Assembly: GCA_963545585.1 (NCBI GenBank)
Contig: CAUUKX010000037.1
Span: 1-18,429 of the forward strand
Length of the DNA: 18,429 nucleotides
Reading direction: 5' to 3'
Source: W11650 sp963545585
GTDB lineage: Bacteria > Bacillota > Clostridia > Lachnospirales > Vallitaleaceae
Part shown: one piece after another, positions 1-7,056 of the stretch
How the letters are laid out: each line of letters opens with the position of its first letter
How positions within the stretch are numbered: the stretch's first letter is position 1
Made by a program: the position numbers and the translations under genes
The notes under the pieces: model-generated
The model's database searches: none
What the model saw: only the letters and a program-made list of their open reading frames with translations
What the model was told of the DNA's origin: nothing

Positions 1-5
1 TTTTC

Positions 6-34
6 TTGCTTTTTTGCGGCAAAACGATTATACT
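6..34 (+). promoter_or_regulatory. Possible weak sigma-A promoter upstream of gpx
   Basis: TTGCTT at 6-11 and TATACT at 29-34 are separated by 17 bp. The -10 matches the consensus at 5 of 6 positions, the -35 at only 3 of 6. If real, it gives a leader of about 250 nt before the peroxidase that runs through the 43-bp repeats. Confidence 0.25.
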
Positions 35-144
35 GAATTCAACTTTTTTGTGGTTATCACCAGTTATTTAGCGGCAGGTAAAAATCAGTAATAATGTCGG
101 CAAATGGAAAGAGATATACTCACATTTAAGCATAACAAAAGTTA

Positions 145-240
145 GGGCAGGATGCGCGCCCGCGCAGAAAGGCGTAGCCTTTCGACAGGGCAGGATGCGC
201 GCCCGCGCAGAAAGGCGCAGCCTTTCGACAGGGCAGGATG
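145..240. repeat. Tandem 43-bp double-hairpin repeat (two full copies plus a start)
   Basis: Units at 145-187 and 188-230 are identical except for one base. A third starts at 231 and breaks off after about 11 bp. Each unit contains a GGGC...GCCC stem and an AAAGGC-GNA-GCCTTT stem with a 3-nt loop, so the transcript would carry two small hairpins per unit. Diverged copies occur at 774-926, 1851-1891 and 10947-10975, so this is a dispersed family and not a purely local tandem repeat. Confidence 0.8.
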
Positions 241-288
241 CGTGGTGAGCGTAAAAGATGGAAAAAGCAAAAGGAGTTTCAAAAAGCG

Positions 289-771
289 ATGAATAGTTAT
301 GATTTTACAGTTAAAGATATAAATGGACAGGAAGTAAGTTTATCGGCATACCGGGGCAAGGTGCTGCTGATTGTCAATACCGCTACTCGCTGCGGATTTA
401 CGCCGCAGTACCAAGGCTTGCAGGCATTGTATGAAAAGTACCAGCCGGCCGGGTTTGAGATTTTGGACTTTCCCTGCAATCAATTCGGTGGGCAGGCGCC
501 GGAGAGCGAGGCAGAAATCAAGAGTTTTTGCCAGCTTAATTATCAGGTTAGTTTTCCGCAGTTTGCCAAGATTTGCGTCAATGGAAAAAATACCGAGCCG
601 CTGTATGAGCATCTGAAAAAAGAAAAGAGCGGCCTTTTAGGCGGCGCCATCAAGTGGAACTTTACCAAGTTTTTAATTAATCAAAATGGCGAGGTGGTAG
701 CCAGATACGCACCGGCTGATAAGCCCGAGGATATCGCCGAGGCGATTGAAAAACTGTTGCGGCAGGCGTAA
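289..771 (+). CDS. Glutathione peroxidase family protein (cysteine type, thiol peroxidase)
   Basis: 160-aa peroxidase of the GPx family (BsaA/BtuE-like), which reduces hydroperoxides with a thiol donor, usually thioredoxin in the cysteine form. The peroxidatic residue is Cys35 in the segment TRCGFTPQY, the position held by selenocysteine in animal enzymes. Gln69 in FGGQAP and Trp123-Asn124 in KWNFTKF complete the catalytic tetrad. Cys81 lies where thioredoxin-dependent members carry the resolving cysteine. The length matches a compact bacterial GPx with no signal peptide, so it is probably cytoplasmic. I chose ATG 289 because AAAAGGAG lies at 269-276 and family homology begins there. An upstream in-frame ATG at 238 would add 17 basic residues, but it lies inside a copy of the 43-bp repeat. 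The gene seems to be monocistronic. Confidence 0.92.
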   Translation: MNSYDFTVKDINGQEVSLSAYRGKVLLIVNTATRCGFTPQYQGLQALYEKYQPAGFEILDFPCNQFGGQAPESEAEIKSFCQLNYQVSFPQFAKICVNGKNTEPLYEHLKKEKSGLLGGAIKWNFTKFLINQNGEVVARYAPADKPEDIAEAIEKLLRQA

Positions 772-773
772 AA

Positions 774-926
774 GCGGGACACCTGCCCAGAAAAACGAAG
801 CCTTTCGATAGGGCAGGACGTGCGCCGGTACAGAGAGGCGAAGCAGGATGTGCACCTGCCCAGAAAAGGGAAGTGTTTCGGCAAGGCAGGATATGCGCCT
901 GCCCAGAAAAGCGAAGCCTTTTGATA
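774..926. repeat. Four diverged copies of the 43-bp double-hairpin repeat
   Basis: Tandem but diverged units lie at about 774-810, 811-842 (shortened), 843-883 and 884-926. The last is the clearest: GGCAGG and CCTGCC arms form one stem and AAAAGC/GCCTTTT arms the second. The family is the same as at 145-240. The array fills most of the gap between the peroxidase and phosphatase genes and may act as their transcription boundary, although no T-run follows. Confidence 0.7.
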
Positions 927-973
927 AGGAAAAACGGAGACATGAGGATTGAGATAAGAAAAGGAGTGAAAAC

Positions 974-1681
974 TTGAAAATTACCACGATTTTATTTGAT
1001 TTGGACGGAACCCTCTTGCCGATGGATCAGGATAGGTTTACCGAGGCTTATTTTAAGATGCTGACCAAAAAACTGCTGCCGCATGGCTATGAGCCGAAAA
1101 AGCTGATTGACAGCATTTGGGTGGGAACAGCGGCTATGGTTAGAAATGCCGGTCAGCAAACGAATGAGGAAGCTTTCTGGAAGAAGTTTATGGAGTTAAA
1201 TGGTGATCAGGTTTTGGCGGATAAACCGCTGTTTGAAGAGTTTTATCAAAAGGATTTCCAGCAGGTTAAGGATTTTTGCGGCTATAATCCCAAAGCAGCG
1301 CAAATAGTGGCAGCCTTAAAGCAGAGGGGCTTTCGGCTGGCACTGGCTACCAATCCGATTTTCCCGGCGGCGGCGACCGAAAGCCGGATTGGCTGGGCGG
1401 GGGTGATGCCAGAGGACTTTGAATGGTATACGACATATGAAAACTCCTCTTACTGCAAGCCGAATCCGGATTATTACCGGGCACTTTTGGCAAAGCTAAA
1501 GGTTCAGCCGGAAGAGTGTTTGATGGTCGGCAATGATGCCAGTGAGGATGCAGCAGCGCTGAAAGTGGGAATGTCGTTCTTTTTATTGACGGATTGCTTG
1601 ATTAATAAGGAAAATAAAGATATTTCTGAGTATCCGCAGGGTGATTTTGATAAACTGCTGGAGTTTGTGAACGAACTGTAA
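974..1681 (+). CDS. HAD-superfamily hydrolase (phosphatase-like)
   Basis: 235-aa haloacid dehalogenase-type hydrolase, probably a cytoplasmic phosphatase acting on a small phosphorylated metabolite; the substrate cannot be read from sequence. All four HAD motifs are present: nucleophile Asp9 and acid/base Asp11 in FDLDGTLLP, Thr126 in LATNP, Lys162 in the segment YCKPNP, and Asp188/Asp192 in VGNDASED. A helical cap lies between motif I and motif II (roughly residues 18-100), so it is a C1-type cap similar to phosphoglycolate phosphatases. The start is TTG 974, supported by AAGGAG at 961-966 with 7-nt spacing; the next in-frame ATG (1022) would remove motif I. It stands alone between two intergenic regions that carry the dispersed repeat. 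Confidence 0.88.
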   Translation: MKITTILFDLDGTLLPMDQDRFTEAYFKMLTKKLLPHGYEPKKLIDSIWVGTAAMVRNAGQQTNEEAFWKKFMELNGDQVLADKPLFEEFYQKDFQQVKDFCGYNPKAAQIVAALKQRGFRLALATNPIFPAAATESRIGWAGVMPEDFEWYTTYENSSYCKPNPDYYRALLAKLKVQPEECLMVGNDASEDAAALKVGMSFFLLTDCLINKENKDISEYPQGDFDKLLEFVNEL

Positions 1682-1850
1682 AATAAGGGGTAACGCAATT
1701 TTCCTATTATTCCTGCCCGAGTGGACGGCCTACCTAAAAAAGAGGGTTTTATCGGACATGGGAAAGTTGAGATGTTGACTTAGCTGTTTGCAGAGCGCCT
1801 TATTTAGAGCCGCAAAAAGGGCTTGTCTTTTTGTTGACTTTTGCTTGGCA

Positions 1851-1891
1851 GGGCAGGTTGTGTATTTGTCAGGAAATACGCAGCTTTCGGC
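1851..1891. repeat. Single degenerate copy of the 43-bp repeat family
   Basis: GGGCAGG at 1851, then TTGTGTATTTGTCAGGAAAT and a GCAGCTTTCGGC end, line up with the repeat units at 774-926. The hairpin arms are partly eroded. It lies just before the ribosome binding site of the acyltransferase gene, so it would be in that gene's 5' untranslated region. Confidence 0.5.
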
Positions 1892-1913
1892 GGGGAAGTT
1901 GAAGGAGTAAGAA

Positions 1914-3311
1914 ATGGTTTTTTCAGGAATTGTATTTTTGGGTTTATTTTTGCCGGCGGTATTGATTTTATACTTTGGCTTGCCGTTTCGCCGGTGGCGG
2001 AATTATGTGCTGCTGGCGGCGTCCTTGCTTTTTTATGCTTGGGGCGAGCCGCTGTGGGTGCTGGCGATGATTTTCACCTCAGCGGTCGATTTTGTGAGCG
2101 GCTGGTGGATTAGCCGACTGGAAGGTTCTAAATACCGGCGGCTGCCGCTGATTCTTTCGATTGTCTTGGATTTGGGAATCCTGATGATTTTTAAATACTC
2201 CAGCTTCCTGTCGCAGGAAGTTTTTAGTTTGACCGGCATTCTGCTGCCGGCCTGGAATCGGCCGATGCCGATTGGGATTTCTTTTTATACGTTCCAGTCG
2301 CTGTCGTATACTTTGGATGTGTACTGCGGGCAAACTAAGGTGCAGAAAAACTTTTTCTACTATTTAATGTATGTGTCCATGTTCCCGCAGTTGGTGGCCG
2401 GGCCGATTGTCCGCTATGCCGATATCGCCGCTCAGATTGAAAACCGGCAGGAAAGTGAGGCAGGCTTTTATCAGGGGGCGCTTCGCTTTTGCGTGGGGTT
2501 AGGCAAAAAAGTTATTTTAGCCAATAACGCCGGTAAAGCGGCAGCTGCTTTGCTGACTCCGGCCATGACTTCCGGGAGCGAGATTCCGGTACTGAACGCT
2601 TGGCTAGGCGCAGTTTTTTATACCTTTCAAATTTATTATGATTTTGCCGGATATTCAGATATGGCGATTGGTCTGGGCAAGATTTTTGGCTTTGACTATA
2701 AGGAAAACTTTAATTATCCCTATATTGCCCGTTCTGTAACCGATTTTTGGCGGCGCTGGCATATTTCGCTCAGTAGCTTTTTTCGGGACTATGTGTATAT
2801 TCCGCTGGGCGGTAACCGCCGGGCGCTTTACCGTAATATTTTTGTGGTTTGGATGCTGACCGGACTGTGGCACGGAGCCAGCTGGAACTTTATCCTGTGG
2901 GGACTGTATTACGGAGTCTTATTGATTCTGGAAAAGAAGCTGTGGGGGAAATACTTGGAACGCAGCAAATGGCTGGGACATATACTGACGATTCTGCTGT
3001 TTGTTTACGGCTGGGTGATTTTTTACTGTACTGATTTGGAGTTTTTGCTGACGGTCAGCCGGTCGTTGATTGGTTTTGGCGGGAAGTGGCTGGATTTAAC
3101 CGGAAAGACTTGGTTTTTATCGAATATATGGATTTTGCCGGTTTATCTGATTGGGGCGACACCTTATCCGAAGCGGTTGGCGGAGCGGATTTTTCAGACC
3201 GAACGGGCCAAAGATTTGGCAGGCAGCGTATTTGTGCTGGTGGTGTTTATGGTTTCGGTTATTTTATTGATTGGTCAGACCTATAATCCGTTTTTATATT
3301 TTCGGTTTTAA
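1914..3311 (+). CDS. MBOAT family O-acyltransferase (AlgI-like)
   Basis: 465-aa polytopic membrane protein of the membrane-bound O-acyltransferase family, AlgI/PatA branch. Such proteins pass acyl (often acetyl) groups across the membrane to an extracytoplasmic partner that modifies a polysaccharide or wall polymer. Hydrophobic segments start at residue 2 and continue to the C terminus. The signature region is intact: DFWRRWHISLSSFFRDYVY with His283, then YIPLGGN, and the catalytic His320 in TGLWHGASWNF. ATG 1914 is preceded by GAAGGAG at 1901-1907. The DHHW-protein gene starts 10 bp after its stop, giving the usual AlgI plus AlgJ/DHHW two-gene arrangement. The polymer it modifies is not indicated, because no polymer biosynthesis gene is in the window. 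Confidence 0.93.
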   Translation: MVFSGIVFLGLFLPAVLILYFGLPFRRWRNYVLLAASLLFYAWGEPLWVLAMIFTSAVDFVSGWWISRLEGSKYRRLPLILSIVLDLGILMIFKYSSFLSQEVFSLTGILLPAWNRPMPIGISFYTFQSLSYTLDVYCGQTKVQKNFFYYLMYVSMFPQLVAGPIVRYADIAAQIENRQESEAGFYQGALRFCVGLGKKVILANNAGKAAAALLTPAMTSGSEIPVLNAWLGAVFYTFQIYYDFAGYSDMAIGLGKIFGFDYKENFNYPYIARSVTDFWRRWHISLSSFFRDYVYIPLGGNRRALYRNIFVVWMLTGLWHGASWNFILWGLYYGVLLILEKKLWGKYLERSKWLGHILTILLFVYGWVIFYCTDLEFLLTVSRSLIGFGGKWLDLTGKTWFLSNIWILPVYLIGATPYPKRLAERIFQTERAKDLAGSVFVLVVFMVSVILLIGQTYNPFLYFRF

Positions 3312-3321
3312 GGGAGGAGAT

Positions 3322-4680
3322 ATGAAAAAGCTGACAGTTCTTGTTTTTTTGGTTTTATTGTGCGGCTGCGCTGTTTTGACGGCAGCCGCTTTCGGTAGTC
3401 AGGCGTTGATTTCGGAAAAAGAGAATCGAAGCTTGCAGGCGTTGCCAGTTTTAAACCGGCAGACGTATTTAAACGGCACTTTTTTTAAAGATTTGGAAAC
3501 TTATATCTATGATCATGTGCCGCTGCGCGAGCGGGTTTTGGAATATACGGCGCTGTATGATAAAATAAAAGGAATCGAGCCGGAGATTATGGCGCTGGAA
3601 AAGGGAAATAACATGAATTTGGTTAATCCTGACGGCAATACAAAAGCACTGAAGCCGGATAAAGAGGAAAAACCGGAACTGGAGAAAAAGAAAGAACCGG
3701 TTCAAGAAGAAGCGCCCTCTTTGCCGATGGAACCGGAGCAGAAGGCAGAAACAGATTTTTCTCAGTATAAAACGCAGACGCAAAACATCTTTATTATGGC
3801 GGTGAAAGATACTTTACTGCAGCTTTTTCATTTTCACGAGGAAAATGTCAGCGCCTATGCCAAGGCGCTCAATACCTTTGCTGCCAAAATGCCGGAGAAT
3901 GTACGGATGTATTCTTTGCTGGCACCGACGCAGGTGGGGCTAACCGGAGAGGAATATAAGGATTTCAGTGATCCGCAGGATAAGGCGATAGAGTATATTT
4001 ATTCGCGGTTAAACCCTCGGTATGAAACGATTGATGTGTTTGCACCGTTGTTTGCGCACCGGCAGGAGTATATTTATTTTCGATCCGATCATCACTGGAC
4101 GCAGTTGGGCGCATATTACGCAGCGCAGGCTTTTGCCCGGCAGGCGGGATTGACGATGCCGGATATGGCCGATTGTGAAAAGTATTCGTTGGAAAACTTT
4201 TTAGGCTATTTATACAGCAATAATCAAGTCAGTAAGGTGAGCCAGCATCCCGACCGGATTGATTATTATATTTATCAGGGCAAGAATCCAGAAATAGAAT
4301 GTTTTTTTTATGATAAAACCGAAACTTTGAACTCTCATATGCAGACAGTGTTCAGCCTGTCAGCAGTGGAAAATAGCACAAATTACGGTATCTTTTTAAG
4401 CGGTGATTATCCGCGGCTGGTTTATAAAAACCCGGAGTCAGCGAATGGTCGGGTTTTAATGGTGGTAAAGGATTCTTACGCCAATGCATTCGTGCCGTGG
4501 CTGATTCATTCCTTTCAAGAGATTATTGTGATTGACCCCAGAACCTGCAAGGACAATATTTATGACTTGGTGGTCAAGGAGCAGGTCACGGATTTTGTGG
4601 TGCTTGATTATATCATGGCCGCCGATTTGGATGGCTTTATTGGGATGGTGCAGGAGCTGGCAGAGGGAAGGCGGAGCTGA
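3322..4680 (+). CDS. DHHW family protein (AlgJ/AlgX-like acyltransferase partner)
   Basis: 452-aa exported or membrane-anchored protein. An N-terminal hydrophobic stretch (residues about 4-25) follows a KK start. It contains LLCGC, which only loosely resembles a lipobox, so a signal anchor is more likely. The segment EKENRSLQALP after the anchor is typical of DHHW proteins. A charged Lys/Glu/Pro-rich linker lies at about residues 108-150. The name-giving DHHW sits at 256-259 inside RSDHHWTQLGAYY. A later KDSYANAFVPWL block matches the SGNH-like fold of AlgJ/AlgX, suggesting it takes acyl groups from the adjacent MBOAT protein and delivers them outside the cell. ATG 3322 follows AGGGAGGAG at 3311-3319, which overlaps the stop codon of the upstream gene. 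An upstream in-frame start at 3271 lies inside the MBOAT gene and is rejected. Confidence 0.88.
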   Translation: MKKLTVLVFLVLLCGCAVLTAAAFGSQALISEKENRSLQALPVLNRQTYLNGTFFKDLETYIYDHVPLRERVLEYTALYDKIKGIEPEIMALEKGNNMNLVNPDGNTKALKPDKEEKPELEKKKEPVQEEAPSLPMEPEQKAETDFSQYKTQTQNIFIMAVKDTLLQLFHFHEENVSAYAKALNTFAAKMPENVRMYSLLAPTQVGLTGEEYKDFSDPQDKAIEYIYSRLNPRYETIDVFAPLFAHRQEYIYFRSDHHWTQLGAYYAAQAFARQAGLTMPDMADCEKYSLENFLGYLYSNNQVSKVSQHPDRIDYYIYQGKNPEIECFFYDKTETLNSHMQTVFSLSAVENSTNYGIFLSGDYPRLVYKNPESANGRVLMVVKDSYANAFVPWLIHSFQEIIVIDPRTCKDNIYDLVVKEQVTDFVVLDYIMAADLDGFIGMVQELAEGRRS

Positions 4681-4725
4681 CAAAGAGAAGATTTCTTTAA
4701 AAATGTTTTTTTGTTTCACGATGTG

Positions 4726-4754
4726 TTGATTTTAGACTATAAAGATAAAATAAT
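4726..4754 (+). promoter_or_regulatory. Candidate sigma-A promoter of the AT-rich island operon
   Basis: TTGATT at 4726-4731, a 17-bp spacer and AATAAT at 4749-4754 lie just upstream of the ParA-type gene. Each hexamer is close to consensus, but the surrounding DNA is so AT-rich that chance matches are likely. Confidence 0.35.
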
Positions 4755-4777
4755 ACAAAGACGAAAGGAGAATAACA

Positions 4778-5605
4778 ATGGCAGCAAAAGTGATTACATT
4801 TATTAATATGAAAGGTGGAGTCGGCAAAACAACTTTGGCTGTAAATATTGCGCATGCTTTGGTGGCTGAGCATAATAAGAAAGTTTTGTTGATTGATATG
4901 GATCCGCAAATGAATGCAACCCAGTATTCTTTAAATCAAAAGCAAGTAGAAGAAATTCTTAATGATACGGCGATGTCGATCCATAAAATACTATCACCAA
5001 ACTACAAGACAAACACAGTGATTTCAGAAATTGAAAAAGAGGATAAATCAGAGTATATCATTCAGACGGAAGGTGGGTTTGATATTATTCCATCCAGTTT
5101 ACGGATAGTAGAATTACATTTGCTGGTTAGCCCATTTAAATTAGCACAATATATTAAAAATCAAGTGAGTGACAAATATGATATTATCATTATTGACTGT
5201 CCGCCTACGATATCGGAATATACAACGGTATCATTATTGGCATCAGATATGTATTTAGTTCCAATGAAAGCAGATCCACTGTCGGTATTTGGACTTCCAA
5301 TTTTAACCAATTATATTGATCAGACAATTCGAGAGGAATTTGCTCATACTATTAAATTTTTAGGTATTGTATTAAATATGGTAATGTCCAATAAAGTTTT
5401 ATACAAAAATCATTCCAAACAGTTAAGAACAAATTGGAAAGAAAAGGTATTTCCAGCCGAGCTTAGTCAATGTGAAGAAATTACCAAAGCCATAGAAAAT
5501 GATAACCCCAAAGCTCGATATATTCTCAATTTGGATAAAGACTTAGAGGTAAAAAAGCAGATAAAAAACATAACTATGCAGTTAATTGCGAAAGGGGAGT
5601 TATAA
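4778..5605 (+). CDS. ParA/Soj-type ATPase (SIMIBI P-loop, AAA_31-like)
   Basis: 275-aa ATPase of the ParA/MinD class. The deviant Walker A motif is KGGVGKTT at residues 12-19, with signature Lys12 and catalytic Lys17. A switch I-like block, IDMDPQMNATQY, starts at about residue 39. The Walker B-like IIIIDCPP has Asp140. ParA proteins dimerise on ATP and bind DNA non-specifically to position cargo. Here no ParB gene and no recognisable parS cluster is present, so classical plasmid partition is not supported. ATG 4778 follows GAAAGGAG at 4763-4770. Its stop overlaps the next gene's start (TAATG at 5603-5607), implying translational coupling. Base composition is AT-rich compared with upstream genes, consistent with acquisition. 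ParA homology is secure; the process it serves is unknown. Confidence 0.9.
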   Translation: MAAKVITFINMKGGVGKTTLAVNIAHALVAEHNKKVLLIDMDPQMNATQYSLNQKQVEEILNDTAMSIHKILSPNYKTNTVISEIEKEDKSEYIIQTEGGFDIIPSSLRIVELHLLVSPFKLAQYIKNQVSDKYDIIIIDCPPTISEYTTVSLLASDMYLVPMKADPLSVFGLPILTNYIDQTIREEFAHTIKFLGIVLNMVMSNKVLYKNHSKQLRTNWKEKVFPAELSQCEEITKAIENDNPKARYILNLDKDLEVKKQIKNITMQLIAKGEL

Positions 5606-6120
5606 TGAAAGAAGAAATGAAAAAATCCATATATTCGGTATTAAATTTAATTGATTTTTTAGAAACGCTCGATTTTTTGACAGTAGATTTTAATAAAGTA
5701 AATCAGCTTAGACAAGTGTTGTTTACCAGTATTAATGAGGGGAAAGATCAGTCGGCAGCAATAAAAACAAAAGAAAATAATCGATATGAATTAATATCCA
5801 TTTTACCGGTTTTTTTTGCCAGTAAAAAATTATTCAAAACCAAGAAAGAGATTACTAATTTTGCAGTGCAAAAAATGGGTATTACCGCAGCTGCAAAATG
5901 GGGAAATAAGACAATTAATGATATTACTGGTAATATCATAATGGAAATAATAAAAGGCGAGGACGAATTATACCAAAAAGGCATTTCTGTCATTAACCAG
6001 TATATAGTAGAAAAACCGAATTTTAACAAGAAAAATACTGCCAAAACGAAGAACGGCAATTTTATGAATATGTGGTTTGATTTTTTTGAAAAGTACAGGA
6101 AAGAAAAAGATGATATATAG
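5605..6120 (+). CDS. Hypothetical protein, ParA-coupled (171 aa)
   Basis: I do not recognise this family with confidence. It is a 171-aa soluble protein with no signal peptide or membrane segment. The N-terminal third is leucine-rich and helical. A central block, YELISILPVFFASKKLFKTK, is followed by a helix with a KWGNKTIND segment. A basic linker (about residues 138-155) leads to an aromatic C-terminal tail containing MWFDFFEKY. From memory, small proteins with a central block of this kind occur beside ParA ATPases in other bacteria, but I could not check this. ATG 5605 overlaps the ParA stop by one base and follows AAAGGGGAG at 5591-5599. Its own 3' end overlaps the next gene by 11 bp. It is probably a dedicated partner of the ParA protein. 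Confidence 0.8.
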   Translation: MKEEMKKSIYSVLNLIDFLETLDFLTVDFNKVNQLRQVLFTSINEGKDQSAAIKTKENNRYELISILPVFFASKKLFKTKKEITNFAVQKMGITAAAKWGNKTINDITGNIIMEIIKGEDELYQKGISVINQYIVEKPNFNKKNTAKTKNGNFMNMWFDFFEKYRKEKDDI

Positions 6121-6889
6121 TTATGAAATAGAACTGGAATATGCCGCCGTTGAAAAGTTTTTGCTGGATCATTATCAAGTGGATATCAGTGAGAATGAAA
6201 AAAGAAAAGAACTGATTAAAAATGAAATTGTGCTTTTGCAAAGCTTGAAAATTTGGCAAAAAAACTTACAGACGGAGTTTTTTGGAAACTGTAACTTAAA
6301 TATGTATTTTCAGGAAATGGTATCTAATTCTGTGCATACGATAGCATTGTCGACATTAAATATGGTGTTGCCGTCGTTTATTATGCTAAGGAAGACGCTG
6401 GAATTTATGATGACCGTTTTATATTATAGTGAGCATCCGGTGGAGTTATATAAAAAGGAGCAAGAGTCCGGTAAGGCATTTACTTTGAAAGAAATCAAAG
6501 AATATATCATAAGTTATCCTTTTGCCATGAAATACAAGATATCTTCAAAAGCAATAAGGAAATTGGCGGAAGAGCTTATAACGGATTGGAGTAAGCAATA
6601 TGAGGAACTGTCGAATTTTGTTCATTCCAGTCATTCCAAGTATTTTCAAAGCAAAAATCAGCTGAATGATTTTGAGATATTGGAAGATGTATTGACCATA
6701 GAAAAAACTTTGGATTTATTATTGGCACAGATTGTCAGAATAACTGGTATATTCAACTCTTTATATATTATCTTTTATTTTTCAAAATACATTTCATTTA
6801 ATAATCAAGAAAAGAGTATGATTCGCAAAGCCATAAACAGTGAGTATGGATATAAGAAAAAGATTGTAGAATTATTTCGGGAGATTTAA
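6110..6889 (+). CDS. Hypothetical helical protein (259 aa), possibly HEPN/DUF5677-like
   Basis: Family not recognised with confidence. The 259-aa protein is almost entirely helical by appearance, rich in Leu, Ile, Lys and Glu. Two segments stand out: RKTLEFMMTVLYY from residue 94, and YEELSNFVHSSH ending with His172 and His175. An Arg-x-x-Leu-Glu helix followed much later by a Leu-Ser-x-x-Val-His helix recalls HEPN-related or DUF5677-type proteins, which are often found in defence and toxin loci; this is a weak pattern match. The hydrophobic stretch near residues 206-225 is probably a buried helix. I chose ATG 6110 because AGGAAAG at 6097-6103 is well spaced and an 11-bp overlap with the previous gene fits the operon. 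An upstream start at 6077 would add 11 residues. Confidence 0.75.
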   Translation: MIYSYEIELEYAAVEKFLLDHYQVDISENEKRKELIKNEIVLLQSLKIWQKNLQTEFFGNCNLNMYFQEMVSNSVHTIALSTLNMVLPSFIMLRKTLEFMMTVLYYSEHPVELYKKEQESGKAFTLKEIKEYIISYPFAMKYKISSKAIRKLAEELITDWSKQYEELSNFVHSSHSKYFQSKNQLNDFEILEDVLTIEKTLDLLLAQIVRITGIFNSLYIIFYFSKYISFNNQEKSMIRKAINSEYGYKKKIVELFREI

Positions 6890-6890
6890 T

Positions 6891-7004
6891 TTGAAAGTCA
6901 ATCCCTTTGTAGACTATTTTTGGGATATATTTGGATTGTGTGATAAACTTGGCAGCGACTTTTGGAGTATTTTAAAAGTTAAAAAGGGAAAACCAGACTA
7001 TTAG
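6891..7004 (+). CDS. Possible 37-aa microprotein between operon genes
   Basis: A short open frame starts with TTG one base after the previous stop codon and ends at TAG 7002-7004. GGGAG at 6879-6883 gives 7-nt spacing. The predicted peptide is strikingly aromatic and amphipathic: it begins MKVNPFVDYFWDIFG, contains a second SDFWSIL segment, and ends with a basic tail, KVKKGKPDY. Spacing, ribosome binding site and composition look deliberate, and the frame explains most of the 167-bp gap before the helicase. The TTG start and short length leave real doubt. It may instead be untranslated spacer. Confidence 0.4.
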   Translation: MKVNPFVDYFWDIFGLCDKLGSDFWSILKVKKGKPDY

Positions 7005-7022
7005 ATACCTTTACGAGCGTAG

Positions 7023-7039
7023 CACAATATGAAATTGTG
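7023..7039. promoter_or_regulatory. Small inverted repeat before the helicase gene
   Basis: CACAAT (7023-7028) and ATTGTG (7034-7039) form a 6-bp stem with a 5-nt loop just upstream of GGAG (7043-7046). It could be an operator half-site pair or an mRNA hairpin affecting helicase translation. Confidence 0.25.
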
Positions 7040-7056
7040 AATGGAGAAAATTTAAG

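Noticed and set aside
145..230. CRISPR array
   Set aside because: The two units are adjacent with no unique spacers, and the unit is itself two hairpins; no cas genes nearby.
673..987. Minus-strand frames of 67-104 codons over the peroxidase-phosphatase gap
   Set aside because: They arise from the 43-bp repeat units, which give repeated FSGQ/FLGR peptide blocks; no ribosome binding site or family match.
1775..1839. Promoters for the acyltransferase operon at TTGACT 1775 or 1834
   Set aside because: Neither has a good -10 at 16-18 bp; the nearest candidates are 19-21 bp away.
1841..2113. 90-codon frame overlapping the start of the acyltransferase gene
   Set aside because: It reads the same DNA in another frame; the MBOAT frame has clear family motifs and a good ribosome binding site.
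4778..5605. Classical plasmid partition locus (parABS)
   Set aside because: No ParB-like protein, no clustered inverted repeats resembling parS, and no replication gene in the island.
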